Shown here: one piece after another, positions 26,680-35,978 of the stretch | Layout: every line of letters starts with the position of its first letter | How positions within the stretch are numbered: the first letter of the stretch is position 1 | DNA from: Pedobacter sp. FW305-3-2-15-E-R2A2 | Lineage (GTDB): Bacteria; Bacteroidota; Bacteroidia; Sphingobacteriales; Sphingobacteriaceae | Assembly: GCF_038446955.1 (NCBI RefSeq) | Contig: NZ_CP151803.1 | Span: 2,480,001-2,544,000 of the forward strand | Direction: 5' to 3' | DNA: 64,000 nt | Notes under the pieces: model-generated | Told to the model about the DNA's origin: nothing | The model's input: only the letters and a program-made list of their open reading frames with translations | Databases searched by the model: none | Made by a program: the position numbers and the translations under genes

Positions 26680-26991
26680 ATGACCATAACCGTAGTCCCA
26701 ATTATAGAACCGGATGTTAAACCGGCAGCGCCTTTAGCTAAAGTGATGAACGAAAGACTGAGCCGTTTGGCGAAGGAACTTCAGGAAGAACACTTAAAAG
26801 ATTTAGACCATATGGAGCCACTCTTTGAAGATGTGGTGATTTACCTCAGTTACAACAGCAAGTACACCATCCGATGGAAGATTGTGAACGATGTTCCGGA
26901 ACATGCGATCATTGAAGTTGCCGCTCAGTGCGATAAGCTGGGGTATATCCGTTGGAAAACTGCTACATTGAATTCCTTCAACAGGCAATAG
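26680..26991 (+). CDS. Small cytosolic protein of unknown function
   Basis: 103 residues, no signal or membrane segment. The middle part is helical and charged (MNERLSRLAKELQEEHLKDLDHMEP) and is followed by strands (VVIYLSYNSKYTIRWKI; HAIIEVAAQCDKLGYIRWKTA). No family recognised. The ATG at 26680 follows a spacer with a possible promoter. Confidence 0.6.
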   Translation: MTITVVPIIEPDVKPAAPLAKVMNERLSRLAKELQEEHLKDLDHMEPLFEDVVIYLSYNSKYTIRWKIVNDVPEHAIIEVAAQCDKLGYIRWKTATLNSFNRQ

Positions 26992-27071
26992 CAATTGTTC
27001 CATGGTTATGGACTGTATGGCTACAGGTAAGAATTTAACACTTCCTTAATGTGGCCATCATGTTTCATCTC

Positions 27072-27079
27072 TAGTTTTG
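27072..27079 (+). promoter_or_regulatory. -7 box TAGTTTTG ten bases before the sigma start
   Basis: Exact TAnnTTTG match followed by ten bases and ATG 27090, giving a leader of only a few bases. Confidence 0.5.
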
Positions 27080-27089
27080 ACCCATATTT

Positions 27090-27641
27090 ATGGGGTCCAA
27101 AATCACAGCCGTTTCTGAAGATCATGCTCATGATCTTGATCTGAAAACATTTGAGGAGCTTTACCGGCGGATGTATCCCACCTTAAAAAGGTATGCGATC
27201 TATCTCGTTAGTGATGTAGAAGAGGCACAGTTGCTGTTAAACGATGTTTTTATTGCCATCTGGAAGAAACGTTTGCTGATCATTGATGAAAAGCCCTACC
27301 TGTTTCGTGCGGTAAAAAATGCAAGTCTGAATTACCATAAGCGCCTCAAATCTCCATTTTTAGACCTTGATGATGAAGTCGTTCCTGAGCTTGCAGATCA
27401 AAATCCAGATCCTGCACAACATTATCAGGAAAAAGACAGAAACAAAATGCTTTATCAATTGATCGATCAGATGCCGGAAAGAAGAAGGCTCATCTTTTAT
27501 ATGTACCGGATTGATGGATTGAGTTATAAAGAAATCGGCGTATTGCTGGATATCTCTGTCAGAACGGTAGAAGATCACCTCAGTAAAGGCTTCCAGTTCC
27601 TGAAGGAACGGATCATGAAACACGAAGCGGAATTCAGGTAA
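27090..27641 (+). CDS. ECF sigma-70 factor of the SusCD locus
   Basis: 183 residues. Region 2 is at about 20-90 (FEELYRRMYPTLKRYAIYLV; EEAQLLLNDVFIAIWKKR) and region 4 at about 125-180 (YMYRIDGLSYKEIGVLLDISVRTVEDHLSKGFQFL). It heads sigma, FecR, SusC, SusD and a phosphatase, all on the plus strand, the usual layout of Bacteroidota cell-surface signalling loci. The sigma factor should act on its own operon. Confidence 0.93.
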   Translation: MGSKITAVSEDHAHDLDLKTFEELYRRMYPTLKRYAIYLVSDVEEAQLLLNDVFIAIWKKRLLIIDEKPYLFRAVKNASLNYHKRLKSPFLDLDDEVVPELADQNPDPAQHYQEKDRNKMLYQLIDQMPERRRLIFYMYRIDGLSYKEIGVLLDISVRTVEDHLSKGFQFLKERIMKHEAEFR

Positions 27642-27721
27642 CGATTTGTTAACGGAAACTTAACCTCCTGCGGCCCGTAGTCAGGCTGCTTTATCTTGTC
27701 TTGTTGATATAAAGCATAGGC

Positions 27722-28729
27722 ATGGATCAGGAAACCTGGAAATTAATTATAGCACATTTATCGGATGAAAGGCAGGAACCCACTGCAACGAGGGTTAAAG
27801 AATGGCTTGCGAAAGACCCACTTCACCAGCAGCAGCTGGATCAGGCCCGATGGATTTGGCTGGCGACTGCCGAAATGCCGGAGGATGAAGAATGGAAAGA
27901 AAGCTTTAAAGAAATTAACGCGGCCATCTCCGAACTTCGTCAGACTGCGGTAAAAAAGAAACTCTTTCCCTGGATGGCCGTCGCCGCCGTTGTTGCCGGA
28001 ATGGCCATGTTCCTCGCATTTTATCAGTACCGGAGCATTACCCCTGTGGTACAAAAGGAAAGTACGGTTTGGATCACGAAAAAAGCGGAAGCAGGAAAGA
28101 TCCTGGCCATCGTATTGCCGGACAGTTCTGAAATCTGGCTCAATTCGGGCAGTAGCCTGAGTTTTCCAAGACATATGAATGCATCTTCCACAAGGACGGT
28201 ACGCTTGAACGGAGAGGCTTTCTTTAAGGTCAGGTCCAATCCCCGTCAGCCTTTTATCGTTCAAAGTCAACAGATCCGAACCACAGTTCTCGGAACAAGT
28301 TTTAACGTCAATGCCTGGCCGGAAAGAAAGGCAGAGGTGACCGTGATGACGGGTAAAGTAGCCGTTTCCAGAGCAGGAACAGGGAAGGGTGCCGCATTGG
28401 TTTACCTGCTTCCAAATCAGAAAGCGATTTATTCCCAATTGCAAAACCAGCTGTCAACGGAGCGTATTACCGAGGCGGAGGAGGCGAATGCCTGGATAGA
28501 TGGCCGGATGATTTTCAACCAGTTGCCACTGGAGTCTGTCTTCGAAATCATGGAGCGGAAATATAAGGTAAACATTCGTACCAGTCACCCTTTCAAAGGC
28601 TGCAAGCTGACCGCAAGGTTCGGAAACATCAGCTTAGCAGAAGTGATGGCCACTTTAGAAATCACCCTTGGCATTCAATATACCATCAAAGGACAAACAG
28701 TTTTTATAAAAGGAGGTAAATGTAGCTAG
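27722..28729 (+). CDS. FecR-family anti-sigma factor with DUF4974
   Basis: 335 residues: cytosolic N-terminus with EWLAKDPLHQQQLDQARWIW at about 25-45, a membrane helix at about 82-100 (MAVAAVVAGMAMFLAFY), the periplasmic FecR domain at about 118-215 (ILAIVLPDSSEIWLNSGSSLSF; LNGEAFFKV; LGTSFNVNAWPE), and C-terminal DUF4974 (FNQLPLESVFEIMERKYKVNI). It holds the upstream sigma factor and releases it when the SusC-type receptor, which carries an STN domain, signals ligand. Confidence 0.93.
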   Translation: MDQETWKLIIAHLSDERQEPTATRVKEWLAKDPLHQQQLDQARWIWLATAEMPEDEEWKESFKEINAAISELRQTAVKKKLFPWMAVAAVVAGMAMFLAFYQYRSITPVVQKESTVWITKKAEAGKILAIVLPDSSEIWLNSGSSLSFPRHMNASSTRTVRLNGEAFFKVRSNPRQPFIVQSQQIRTTVLGTSFNVNAWPERKAEVTVMTGKVAVSRAGTGKGAALVYLLPNQKAIYSQLQNQLSTERITEAEEANAWIDGRMIFNQLPLESVFEIMERKYKVNIRTSHPFKGCKLTARFGNISLAEVMATLEITLGIQYTIKGQTVFIKGGKCS

Positions 28730-28747
28730 ACAAAATGGTAAAAAGAA

Positions 28748-28775
28748 GGCCACAGATGTTGACGCATCTGTGGCC
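28748..28775 (+). other. Perfect hairpin between fecR and susC genes
   Basis: 11-bp stem GGCCACAGATG/CATCTGTGGCC (28748-28758 with 28765-28775), 6-nt loop, no T-run. It fits a processing or stability element separating low-level regulator mRNA from abundant transporter mRNA. Confidence 0.7.
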
Positions 28776-28804
28776 GGTAATCTTAAAATTTATTTTAACC
28801 CACA

Positions 28805-31800
28805 ATGATTAAAACAAACAAATTTATGAAAAAGTCAGCAGTGACTAATCAATTAATTTTTAAAGTAATGCGTTTTTTTGTTCTCGTTTACGCAATTGTT
28901 TCCCTGATGCTGGTCGCAGGTCAGGCAACACCCCTAAAGGCACAGATCCTGACAGACCGGATCAGTCTGAATTTTAAACAGGGTACCTTAGCTGAATTTC
29001 TGAAAGCTGTAGAAAAGAAATCAGAAATCACTTTTGTGTATACCAATGCCGCGCCTTTTTTAAACAAAGAGGTCAATCAGCTGAAAGCTGATAACGAATT
29101 GTTAAGTGCCTTGCTAAACAGGGTGTTCAAACCCTTACAGCTCACCTATGTTTCGCTGAACAAACAGGTGATCATCAAAAAAGCAGTTCGCATCACTGGT
29201 AAGGTCACTGACGAAAAAGGGCTGGCTATGCCTGGAGTTAGTGTCCTGGAAAAGAACAGTAACAATGGAACGGTCACTGACCTGACTGGGCACTATAGCC
29301 TGGATGTCTCTGATAAAAGCGGCACCTTGATTTTTAAAATGATGGGTTATCAGCCTAAGGAACAGGCGATCGCCGAAGGCAATGTCATCAACATCAGCCT
29401 GCTTCCTGATGAGACAGGACTGGCAGAGGTGGTGGTTACCGCCTTGGGAATCAAGCGTTCAGAAAAAGCTTTGGGTTATTCCATTGCAGTAGTAAAAGGA
29501 TCCGATGTAAATACGGTTAAGGAAGTCAATGTGATCAATTCCCTGGCGGGAAAAATTGCCGGGGTAAATGTAGTGAGTACGGGCTCCGATCCAGGATCTA
29601 CTGCTTTGATTACCATTAGAGGGCAATCTTCCATTGCCACCGACAACCAGCCGCTGTTCGTCGTAGATGGAGTTCCTGTGGCACGTTCCCTCCGGACACC
29701 CTCCACTACCGGAAGGTCTTCTGTAGATTATGGAAGTCCGGTGGCCGATTTGAGTCCTGACGACATTGAAAGTGTTACCGTTTTAAAAGGAGCAAGCGCG
29801 GCAGCATTATATGGAAGTCGTGCGGGAAGTGGGGTAGTACTCATCACCACTAAAAGTGGTTCCAGTCAGAAAAAAGGATTGGGAATCAGCGTAAATTCCA
29901 ATGCCATGTACGACCAGGCCTGGTTATTCCCGCATTTTCAAAGTCAGTTTGGAGGAGGGGAATATACCGATGATCCGGATGTTTCGATGGCCTCCTGGGG
30001 ACCGCGTTTAGATGTAGGTACAAAACACCTGCAATGGAACAGTCCATTGGATGCAGCAGGGAAACCTATACCTACAGATTGGGTATCCCATAAGGACAAT
30101 GCAAGAGATTTTTTCAGAACAGGCTCCACTTATACCAATAATATCGCTATTACCGGGAAAAACGACAATGGGAATTACAGGTTATCCTTTACCAATATGG
30201 AGAATAAGGGAATTGTTCCCAATACAGACCTGAGTCGCAATAACCTGAATCTTGCTGCCACCTATGTTTTACACCCAAAGGTAAAGATCAGCACCAATAT
30301 CGGTTATGTGAAAAATAAGAGCGACAATCGCCCTGCGGCCTATCGGGAGAGCGTGACGCAGCTCATCTATTCCATGCCTGCAAATATCAACCTTAAGGAT
30401 CTGGAGAATTATTGGAAACCTGGAAGGACGGGTACGGAACAGTTTTCTGTAGATGATTCTGATAACCCATATTTCGTGGCCTATGAACACCTGAATGCGT
30501 ACGACAGGGACCGTCTGACCGGAAACCTGCAACTTTCGGTTGACCTCAGCAAAGAGTTAAGCCTGATGGTGAGGACGAGTCTGGATACTTATAATGAAAT
30601 GCATGAAAATAAAAGGCCCTTCAGTTCCAAGCGTTTTAAGTTCGGTGCGTATACGGTAGACAACAGTTATTTTAAAGAACAGAATACGGATGTGCTCCTG
30701 AGTTATAAGAAAAACATCAATTCCGACTGGTTTCTCGGGCTTTCCGCAGGAGCGAATCAGATGAACCAGAGCGGTCGAAGTACGGCACAAAGAACGGAAA
30801 GTCTAAGCATCCCCGGTGTATACAACATTAGCAATGCTCAGGCAGGAACGATCGGCAATTCCCAGTACAATTCCCGCAAAAGGATCAATAGTGTTTATGG
30901 ATTGGGGCAACTTTCCTTCAGAGATATGATCTTTATGGATGTCAGCGGCCGGAACGACTGGTCGAGTACGCTGCCGGAAAAGAACAATTCCTATTTTTAT
31001 CCTTCCGTTTCACTGAGTGCCATCCTGACCGATGTTTTTAAATTGAAGTCGGACGTGCTTTCTTATGCCAAGCTGCGCGCCAACTGGGCACAGGTAGGTA
31101 GTGATACGGATCCTTACCAATTGTACAATACCATTCCTTTTAATCAGGATTGGGGAGATGTAAAAAGGGCAACAATAGAGTTCAACCTGAAGAATAACTT
31201 TCTGAAACCAGAAATTGCCACCTCTTATGAGTTTGGAACAGACCTGCGTTTTTTCTCCAACCGCATTGGAATTGAGCTGACCTGGTATAAAACGAATAAG
31301 AGAAACCAGATCATTAATATCCCGACAACGATTACTTCAGGTGCTGCGAACCGGTTAATCAATGCCGGTAACATTCAGAATAGCGGATGGGAAATCGGGT
31401 TAAATGCGACTCCACTCAATGGAGCGCTGAAATGGGAAATCAATGCCAACTTCAGCAAAAATGAGAACAAGGTCATTGCGCTGATGGACGGACTTCCTGA
31501 GTATTCTATGGGAAGCGCCGATGGCGATAACATTCGTTACCTGATTAAAGAAGGAACAAAGATCGGAGATTTTTATACGCCTAGTTATACTAAAATTAAA
31601 GAGGGCCCCCATGCCGGAGCCGCATTGCTTGATAAAAACGGACATTACATCAGAAACACGGCGGAATATGTAAAGGTGGGGAATTACAATCCTGATTTTA
31701 CCGTAGGATTGAACAATACATTTACCTATAAGAACCTCAGTCTTAATGTGCTGGTCGACTGGCGAAAAGGAGGTGATTTTTATTCTTATGTGGTGAAAAG

Positions 31801-32275
31801 TTTGCTTACCGCAGGGTTGACAGACAATACCATCACTGGTAGAGATGCACAGACAGGTGGTCTTGCCTGGACCGATTCTCAGGGCATCAAAAGAAATGAC
31901 GGGATGATCATTCCCGGATATATTGCCAATGGGGATGGAAGTTATAAAGAGAATAATGTAGTGATTGCCGCTTCGGATTATTATGACAATACCTATAATA
32001 AGTACTATGAGCGCTTAACCTATTCTGCCACTTTTATAAAGCTGCGTGAAGCTTCACTGACCTATACATTTAACAATAAGCTGCTGAAGAAACTTCCGCT
32101 GAGCAACCTGTCGGTTTCCCTCATTGGCAGAAACCTGTATACCTGGACGAAGAACGGTTTGGGCTATGATCCGGAAACGACCATGAGCATCAGCGACGGA
32201 TTTAAACAGGGGGTAGGCCATTGGACTTTACCCGGAACACGTTCTTATGGACTTAAATTAACCGGTAATTTTTAA
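28805..32275 (+). CDS. SusC/RagA-family TonB-linked outer-membrane transporter
   Basis: 1156 residues. After the signal region (to about residue 47) comes an STN domain (ISLNFKQGTLAEFLKAVEKKSE), which contacts FecR, then a carboxypeptidase-regulatory-like domain at about 130-200, the SusC plug with LFVVDGVPV, and a barrel ending in RSYGLKLTGNF. It imports an oligomeric nutrient with the SusD partner eight bases downstream. The following phosphatase suggests a phosphorylated substrate rather than a plain glycan; that is inferred. Confidence 0.95.
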   Translation: MIKTNKFMKKSAVTNQLIFKVMRFFVLVYAIVSLMLVAGQATPLKAQILTDRISLNFKQGTLAEFLKAVEKKSEITFVYTNAAPFLNKEVNQLKADNELLSALLNRVFKPLQLTYVSLNKQVIIKKAVRITGKVTDEKGLAMPGVSVLEKNSNNGTVTDLTGHYSLDVSDKSGTLIFKMMGYQPKEQAIAEGNVINISLLPDETGLAEVVVTALGIKRSEKALGYSIAVVKGSDVNTVKEVNVINSLAGKIAGVNVVSTGSDPGSTALITIRGQSSIATDNQPLFVVDGVPVARSLRTPSTTGRSSVDYGSPVADLSPDDIESVTVLKGASAAALYGSRAGSGVVLITTKSGSSQKKGLGISVNSNAMYDQAWLFPHFQSQFGGGEYTDDPDVSMASWGPRLDVGTKHLQWNSPLDAAGKPIPTDWVSHKDNARDFFRTGSTYTNNIAITGKNDNGNYRLSFTNMENKGIVPNTDLSRNNLNLAATYVLHPKVKISTNIGYVKNKSDNRPAAYRESVTQLIYSMPANINLKDLENYWKPGRTGTEQFSVDDSDNPYFVAYEHLNAYDRDRLTGNLQLSVDLSKELSLMVRTSLDTYNEMHENKRPFSSKRFKFGAYTVDNSYFKEQNTDVLLSYKKNINSDWFLGLSAGANQMNQSGRSTAQRTESLSIPGVYNISNAQAGTIGNSQYNSRKRINSVYGLGQLSFRDMIFMDVSGRNDWSSTLPEKNNSYFYPSVSLSAILTDVFKLKSDVLSYAKLRANWAQVGSDTDPYQLYNTIPFNQDWGDVKRATIEFNLKNNFLKPEIATSYEFGTDLRFFSNRIGIELTWYKTNKRNQIINIPTTITSGAANRLINAGNIQNSGWEIGLNATPLNGALKWEINANFSKNENKVIALMDGLPEYSMGSADGDNIRYLIKEGTKIGDFYTPSYTKIKEGPHAGAALLDKNGHYIRNTAEYVKVGNYNPDFTVGLNNTFTYKNLSLNVLVDWRKGGDFYSYVVKSLLTAGLTDNTITGRDAQTGGLAWTDSQGIKRNDGMIIPGYIANGDGSYKENNVVIAASDYYDNTYNKYYERLTYSATFIKLREASLTYTFNNKLLKKLPLSNLSVSLIGRNLYTWTKNGLGYDPETTMSISDGFKQGVGHWTLPGTRSYGLKLTGNF

Positions 32276-32283
32276 TATCAAGA

Positions 32284-33774
32284 ATGATGAAATTTAACTA
32301 TAACCCGATCCCGGTACTGTTGGTATGGCTGATGATATTCAGCTCCTGTACCAAAGATTTTAAAGAGATCAATACCAATCCGAATTCTCCGGAAATGACG
32401 AATACCGAGTTTTTAATGTCAGATGTTTTACTCTCTACCGCCTATGCTTATCAGGAAAATGCGGTTTCAAGACGTCCGGCATCTGCAGGGCGTTACCTTT
32501 CTCTGGTACGCAATACCGGTTATGACCTTTTTGCCTGGGGGCCGGTGGGTTGGGATGATATTTATCAGCGCCTGGCAGTGAATAAAACTTTTATGGAAAC
32601 GGCGGCCTCAAGAAATGAAAAACAATATATTGCCATAGGGAAAATTATGAAGGCTTTTAATTTTGCCTATCTCAGTGACCTTTATGGCGATATTCCCTAT
32701 ACTCAGGCATTGAAGTCTAAGGAAGAGAACATCATTTATCCGGAATACGACCGTCAGGAAAATATCTATCCTGACCTGTTAAAGGAGCTGGCTGAAGCCA
32801 ATGAGTTGTTGAAGGGTGCTACTTCCGACATCAATGCCAAAGGCGATGTCTTGTACAAAGGAAAAGCTTTACAATGGAGGAAATTTGCCAATACGCTGCG
32901 GTTGAGAATGTTGCTGCGCATTTCCAAGGCCTATGCGCCTGCATTTACTGAAATGCAGCAGATCCTGAACGACAAAGCTGGTTTTCCGGTGTTTGAAAGT
33001 GCTGCCGATAATGCCGAAATCGCGTATCTCGGGAACCTTGCTGCCTATAGCTGGCCGGGAGGTCCTCTGGCAATGATAGATTTTGATTACCTGAAAACCA
33101 AAGCAAGTAAAGAGTTGGTAGACCGCCTTATTGCCCGTAAGGATCCACGTCTGGAGGTTTGGATTGAGCCGGTAAAGAGCACGGTCGGATCTACTGTTGA
33201 TGTTAATAAATATGTAGGCGTTCCACATGCGATTGATGCCCCTTCTGCCTATAATGGAGGAGAGGATCACCAGTCCGTTTTTTCTGCTTCTTTCTTCAGG
33301 AAAAACGGCGGGGCGGGTAACCCAGCCTTAAAAGCAAGCCTTATTACTTATACCGAGTTGTGTTTTATCCTGGCAGAGGCTATGCAACAAGGCAAAATCA
33401 CTGTTCCTGGTGAATCTGCCTCGTCGATGTATTATAAAGGGATTAAAGAATCTATGGGAACATATGGTGTGGAAGCGAAGGCAGTTGCAGAGGGGTATTA
33501 CGATCAGGACATCGTTAAATACAACGGCACATTGGATCAGCTGATGACCCAAAAATGGCTGGCCATGTTGTTTAAGGGGGCTGAGGGCTGGTTTGATCAA
33601 CGCCGGACCGGATTTCCTGCATTTGTGACTGGGCCTTTGGCTGCCGGAAGAGGCATTCCTAAACGCTATGTCTTTCCCGATTCAGAGAGCGCAAAGAACA
33701 ACGTAAATTACCAAAAAGCCGTTGGGGTATTTGGCGCAGATCAGGAATACACCCTGATGTGGTATTTAAAATAA
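32284..33774 (+). CDS. SusD/RagB-family surface lipoprotein
   Basis: 496 residues with lipobox MIFSS-Cys22 followed by TKDFKEINTNPNSPE, the standard start of SusD-like proteins of the SusD-like_2 branch. Helical repeats follow (YLSDLYGDIPYTQAL; YTELCFILAEAM; WLAMLFKGAEGWFDQRRTG). It forms the lid of the SusC transporter and captures the substrate. Gap to susC is eight bases. Confidence 0.93.
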   Translation: MMKFNYNPIPVLLVWLMIFSSCTKDFKEINTNPNSPEMTNTEFLMSDVLLSTAYAYQENAVSRRPASAGRYLSLVRNTGYDLFAWGPVGWDDIYQRLAVNKTFMETAASRNEKQYIAIGKIMKAFNFAYLSDLYGDIPYTQALKSKEENIIYPEYDRQENIYPDLLKELAEANELLKGATSDINAKGDVLYKGKALQWRKFANTLRLRMLLRISKAYAPAFTEMQQILNDKAGFPVFESAADNAEIAYLGNLAAYSWPGGPLAMIDFDYLKTKASKELVDRLIARKDPRLEVWIEPVKSTVGSTVDVNKYVGVPHAIDAPSAYNGGEDHQSVFSASFFRKNGGAGNPALKASLITYTELCFILAEAMQQGKITVPGESASSMYYKGIKESMGTYGVEAKAVAEGYYDQDIVKYNGTLDQLMTQKWLAMLFKGAEGWFDQRRTGFPAFVTGPLAAGRGIPKRYVFPDSESAKNNVNYQKAVGVFGADQEYTLMWYLK

Positions 33775-33804
33775 ATTCATTCTTTCAAATTTCATACTAT
33801 ACAA

Positions 33805-35085
33805 ATGGTACAACATAAAATACAGCTATTCTTCCTATTATTAATGGGTGTAGTTTTTCAGGCTACAGCACAGGATTATGCACCACTTCCATATCCTGAC
33901 CGTGTGATCCTGACCTGGACTGCAAACCCTTCAAATAGTCAAACCGTAACCTGGAGAACAGATACTACGGTGACTGCAGCGAAAGCGCAAATTAAAGCAG
34001 AAGATGCCAGTCCGGCATTGGAAAATGAAGTTGCCAGTTATGATGCTGCAACACGTCCTTTAAGAGGCGGGGCTTATATCACGGCAAATTATCATCAGCT
34101 GACTTTCCGGAATTTGAAACCCAATACGGTGTATGCTTACCGGGTAGGTTCAGGGGAGTCCTGGAGCGAATGGTTTCAGTTTACCACAGCTGCGGACAAA
34201 GCGGCACCTTTTTCTTTCATCTATCTTGGAGATGCCCAGAATGACATCAAGTCGAAATGGTCAAGAGTAATCCGTAAGGCCTTTTCCCATCAACCGGACG
34301 CCCGTTTTATCATTCATACCGGAGACCTGATTAATCGTTCCAATAATGATAAGGAATGGGGAGAGTGGCATTATGGAGGTGGATTTATCAATGGTATGAT
34401 TCCAAGTCTTCCTTCCCCGGGGAACCACGAATATTTTAGGGATGAAAAAAAGGTGCTGACGCTGGATCCGCATTGGGGCGCACAGTATACCTTGCCGGAT
34501 AATGGACCTGAAGGCTTGAAGGAATCTGTTTATTATATAGACTATCAGGGCATGAGGGTGATTTCACTGGATTCGCAAATGATCATCCTTGATGAGTCTT
34601 CAGCGAAGGTTCAGTATGAATGGCTGGAGAAGGTATTAAAGGAGAATTCTAACCTATGGACGGTGATCACTTTCCACCATCCGATTTTTTCTACCGCGAA
34701 GAGCAGAGACAACAAAGAATTCAGAGAGCGGTTTAAACCGTTATTTGACCGCTATCATGTTGACTTGGTGCTTCAGGGGCATGACCATACCTATAGCCGT
34801 GGACAAAACCTGCCGCGTGGACTTTCAGGAAGAGAGGCCGGCGGACCGGTTTACCTGGTTTCTGTAGCAGGCCCGAAAATGTATAAGGTAGATGGTGCGA
34901 AATGGATGAATGTTTCCCTGGAAAATACACAACTGTTTCAGATCATCCGTGTAAATGGAGAAGAGCTGAATTTTGAAGCCTACAAAACTTCAGGAGCATT
35001 GTTTGATGCTTTCTCCCTGAAGAAAAAAAGCAGAACGGAAGCCGCTGTGTTTACAGAGCTGAATCCGGAAGCCGTAAAGCGGTAG
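33805..35085 (+). CDS. Fibronectin-III plus purple-acid-phosphatase-like phosphoesterase
   Basis: 426 residues with a signal peptide to about residue 23 (FQATAQ). A fibronectin-III-like domain is at about 30-128, then a metallophosphoesterase domain with LGDAQND (Asp143), HTGDLINR (Asp174), PGNHEYF (Asn207), FHHPIF and GHDHTYSR. The Tyr of the purple-acid-phosphatase motif GDxxY is Asn177, so the iron-tyrosinate colour site is absent while the other ligands remain. It should hydrolyse phosphate esters outside the inner membrane. It lies 30 bases after susD in the same operon. Confidence 0.9.
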   Translation: MVQHKIQLFFLLLMGVVFQATAQDYAPLPYPDRVILTWTANPSNSQTVTWRTDTTVTAAKAQIKAEDASPALENEVASYDAATRPLRGGAYITANYHQLTFRNLKPNTVYAYRVGSGESWSEWFQFTTAADKAAPFSFIYLGDAQNDIKSKWSRVIRKAFSHQPDARFIIHTGDLINRSNNDKEWGEWHYGGGFINGMIPSLPSPGNHEYFRDEKKVLTLDPHWGAQYTLPDNGPEGLKESVYYIDYQGMRVISLDSQMIILDESSAKVQYEWLEKVLKENSNLWTVITFHHPIFSTAKSRDNKEFRERFKPLFDRYHVDLVLQGHDHTYSRGQNLPRGLSGREAGGPVYLVSVAGPKMYKVDGAKWMNVSLENTQLFQIIRVNGEELNFEAYKTSGALFDAFSLKKKSRTEAAVFTELNPEAVKR

Positions 35086-35415
35086 CTTTAATTAAAAGGC
35101 TTCTTTTCAAAGGGATAACCCAATGAAAAGAAGCTTTTTAATAAAAATAGAAAAACCTTTAGAATATGTTTTTCCCGTAAAATCTGTCCTGAAACTCGGG
35201 TATTGGCGCAGACTCCCTATAATATCTATTACAGAGATAAATATGGCTATCTCCATTTTGGCATTTCGACAGGAATTCTCTGAGGTCGCTCCAGGAATTT
35301 AGCCGCTCCACATTGAATCCCTTTTATTGCGGCTCGCACTATTTTCGTAACTAATCCGTTTTAATGTTTAATCATCTGATAAAAATTTCTATTTTTAACA
35401 AACACAAAAACATAA
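35086..35415. other. 330-bp spacer before the OmpA lipoprotein gene
   Basis: Holds the terminator at 35099-35134. The rest has no open frame or recognisable RNA; TATTTTTA shortly before the OmpA gene resembles a -7 box with the last base changed. Confidence 0.5.
35099..35134 (+). terminator. Terminator after the phosphatase gene
   Basis: 11-bp perfect stem (35099-35109 with 35124-35134), 14-nt loop, then TTTTTA. It ends the sigma-FecR-SusCD-phosphatase run. Confidence 0.8.
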
Positions 35416-35946
35416 ATGAAAATTCTAAGAACCCGTACACTGATCGTTGCGATAGGGCTATTGACCCTTTCGATGCAGGCTTGTAAAACGAAAAAATTAG
35501 TCGCAAAGCCTACACCTCCGGTAGAGACAAAAGCTCCTCCCGTTGAAGAAAAACAACCTGAAAAAGCTCCTGTAGAAGAGAAAGCTACTCCAGCTCCGGA
35601 AGAAAAAGCAAACTTTAACTTCAGCAATGTCCAGTTTGAGTTTAACTCTGACGTCCTGAAAACAGCTTCTTTTGAAATTCTGGATCAGGTGGTAAGAGAA
35701 ATGAAAAAGGAACCAGGAGTAAAGTTGACTTTAAATGGTCATTCTTCTGCGGAAGGTACTCCGGAACACAACATGTCTTTATCTGTGGATAGAGCAAACT
35801 CTGTAAAATCTTACCTGGTAAATGCCGGTATTAATGGTGGTAACCTATTGATCAAAGGCTATGGAGCAACAAAACCGGTTACGCCGAACACCACAGAAGA
35901 AGGAAAAACTTTAAACCGTCGTGTAGAATTTAAAGTAAATCCATAA
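35416..35946 (+). CDS. OmpA-family peptidoglycan-associated lipoprotein
   Basis: 176 residues with lipobox SMQA-Cys23, a Pro/Glu/Lys-rich linker at about 30-70 (repeats of KPxP/EEK), and an OmpA C-terminal domain at about 72-175. The domain has FEFNSDVL, TLNGHSSAEGTPEHNMSLSVDRA with the Asp and Arg that bind diaminopimelate, and NRRVEFKV. It ties the outer membrane to the cell wall. The linker is low-complexity and likely spans the periplasm. Confidence 0.92.
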   Translation: MKILRTRTLIVAIGLLTLSMQACKTKKLVAKPTPPVETKAPPVEEKQPEKAPVEEKATPAPEEKANFNFSNVQFEFNSDVLKTASFEILDQVVREMKKEPGVKLTLNGHSSAEGTPEHNMSLSVDRANSVKSYLVNAGINGGNLLIKGYGATKPVTPNTTEEGKTLNRRVEFKVNP

Positions 35947-35978
35947 TTGCATTAAAATAATAAGGGCAGGAGAGTGGA

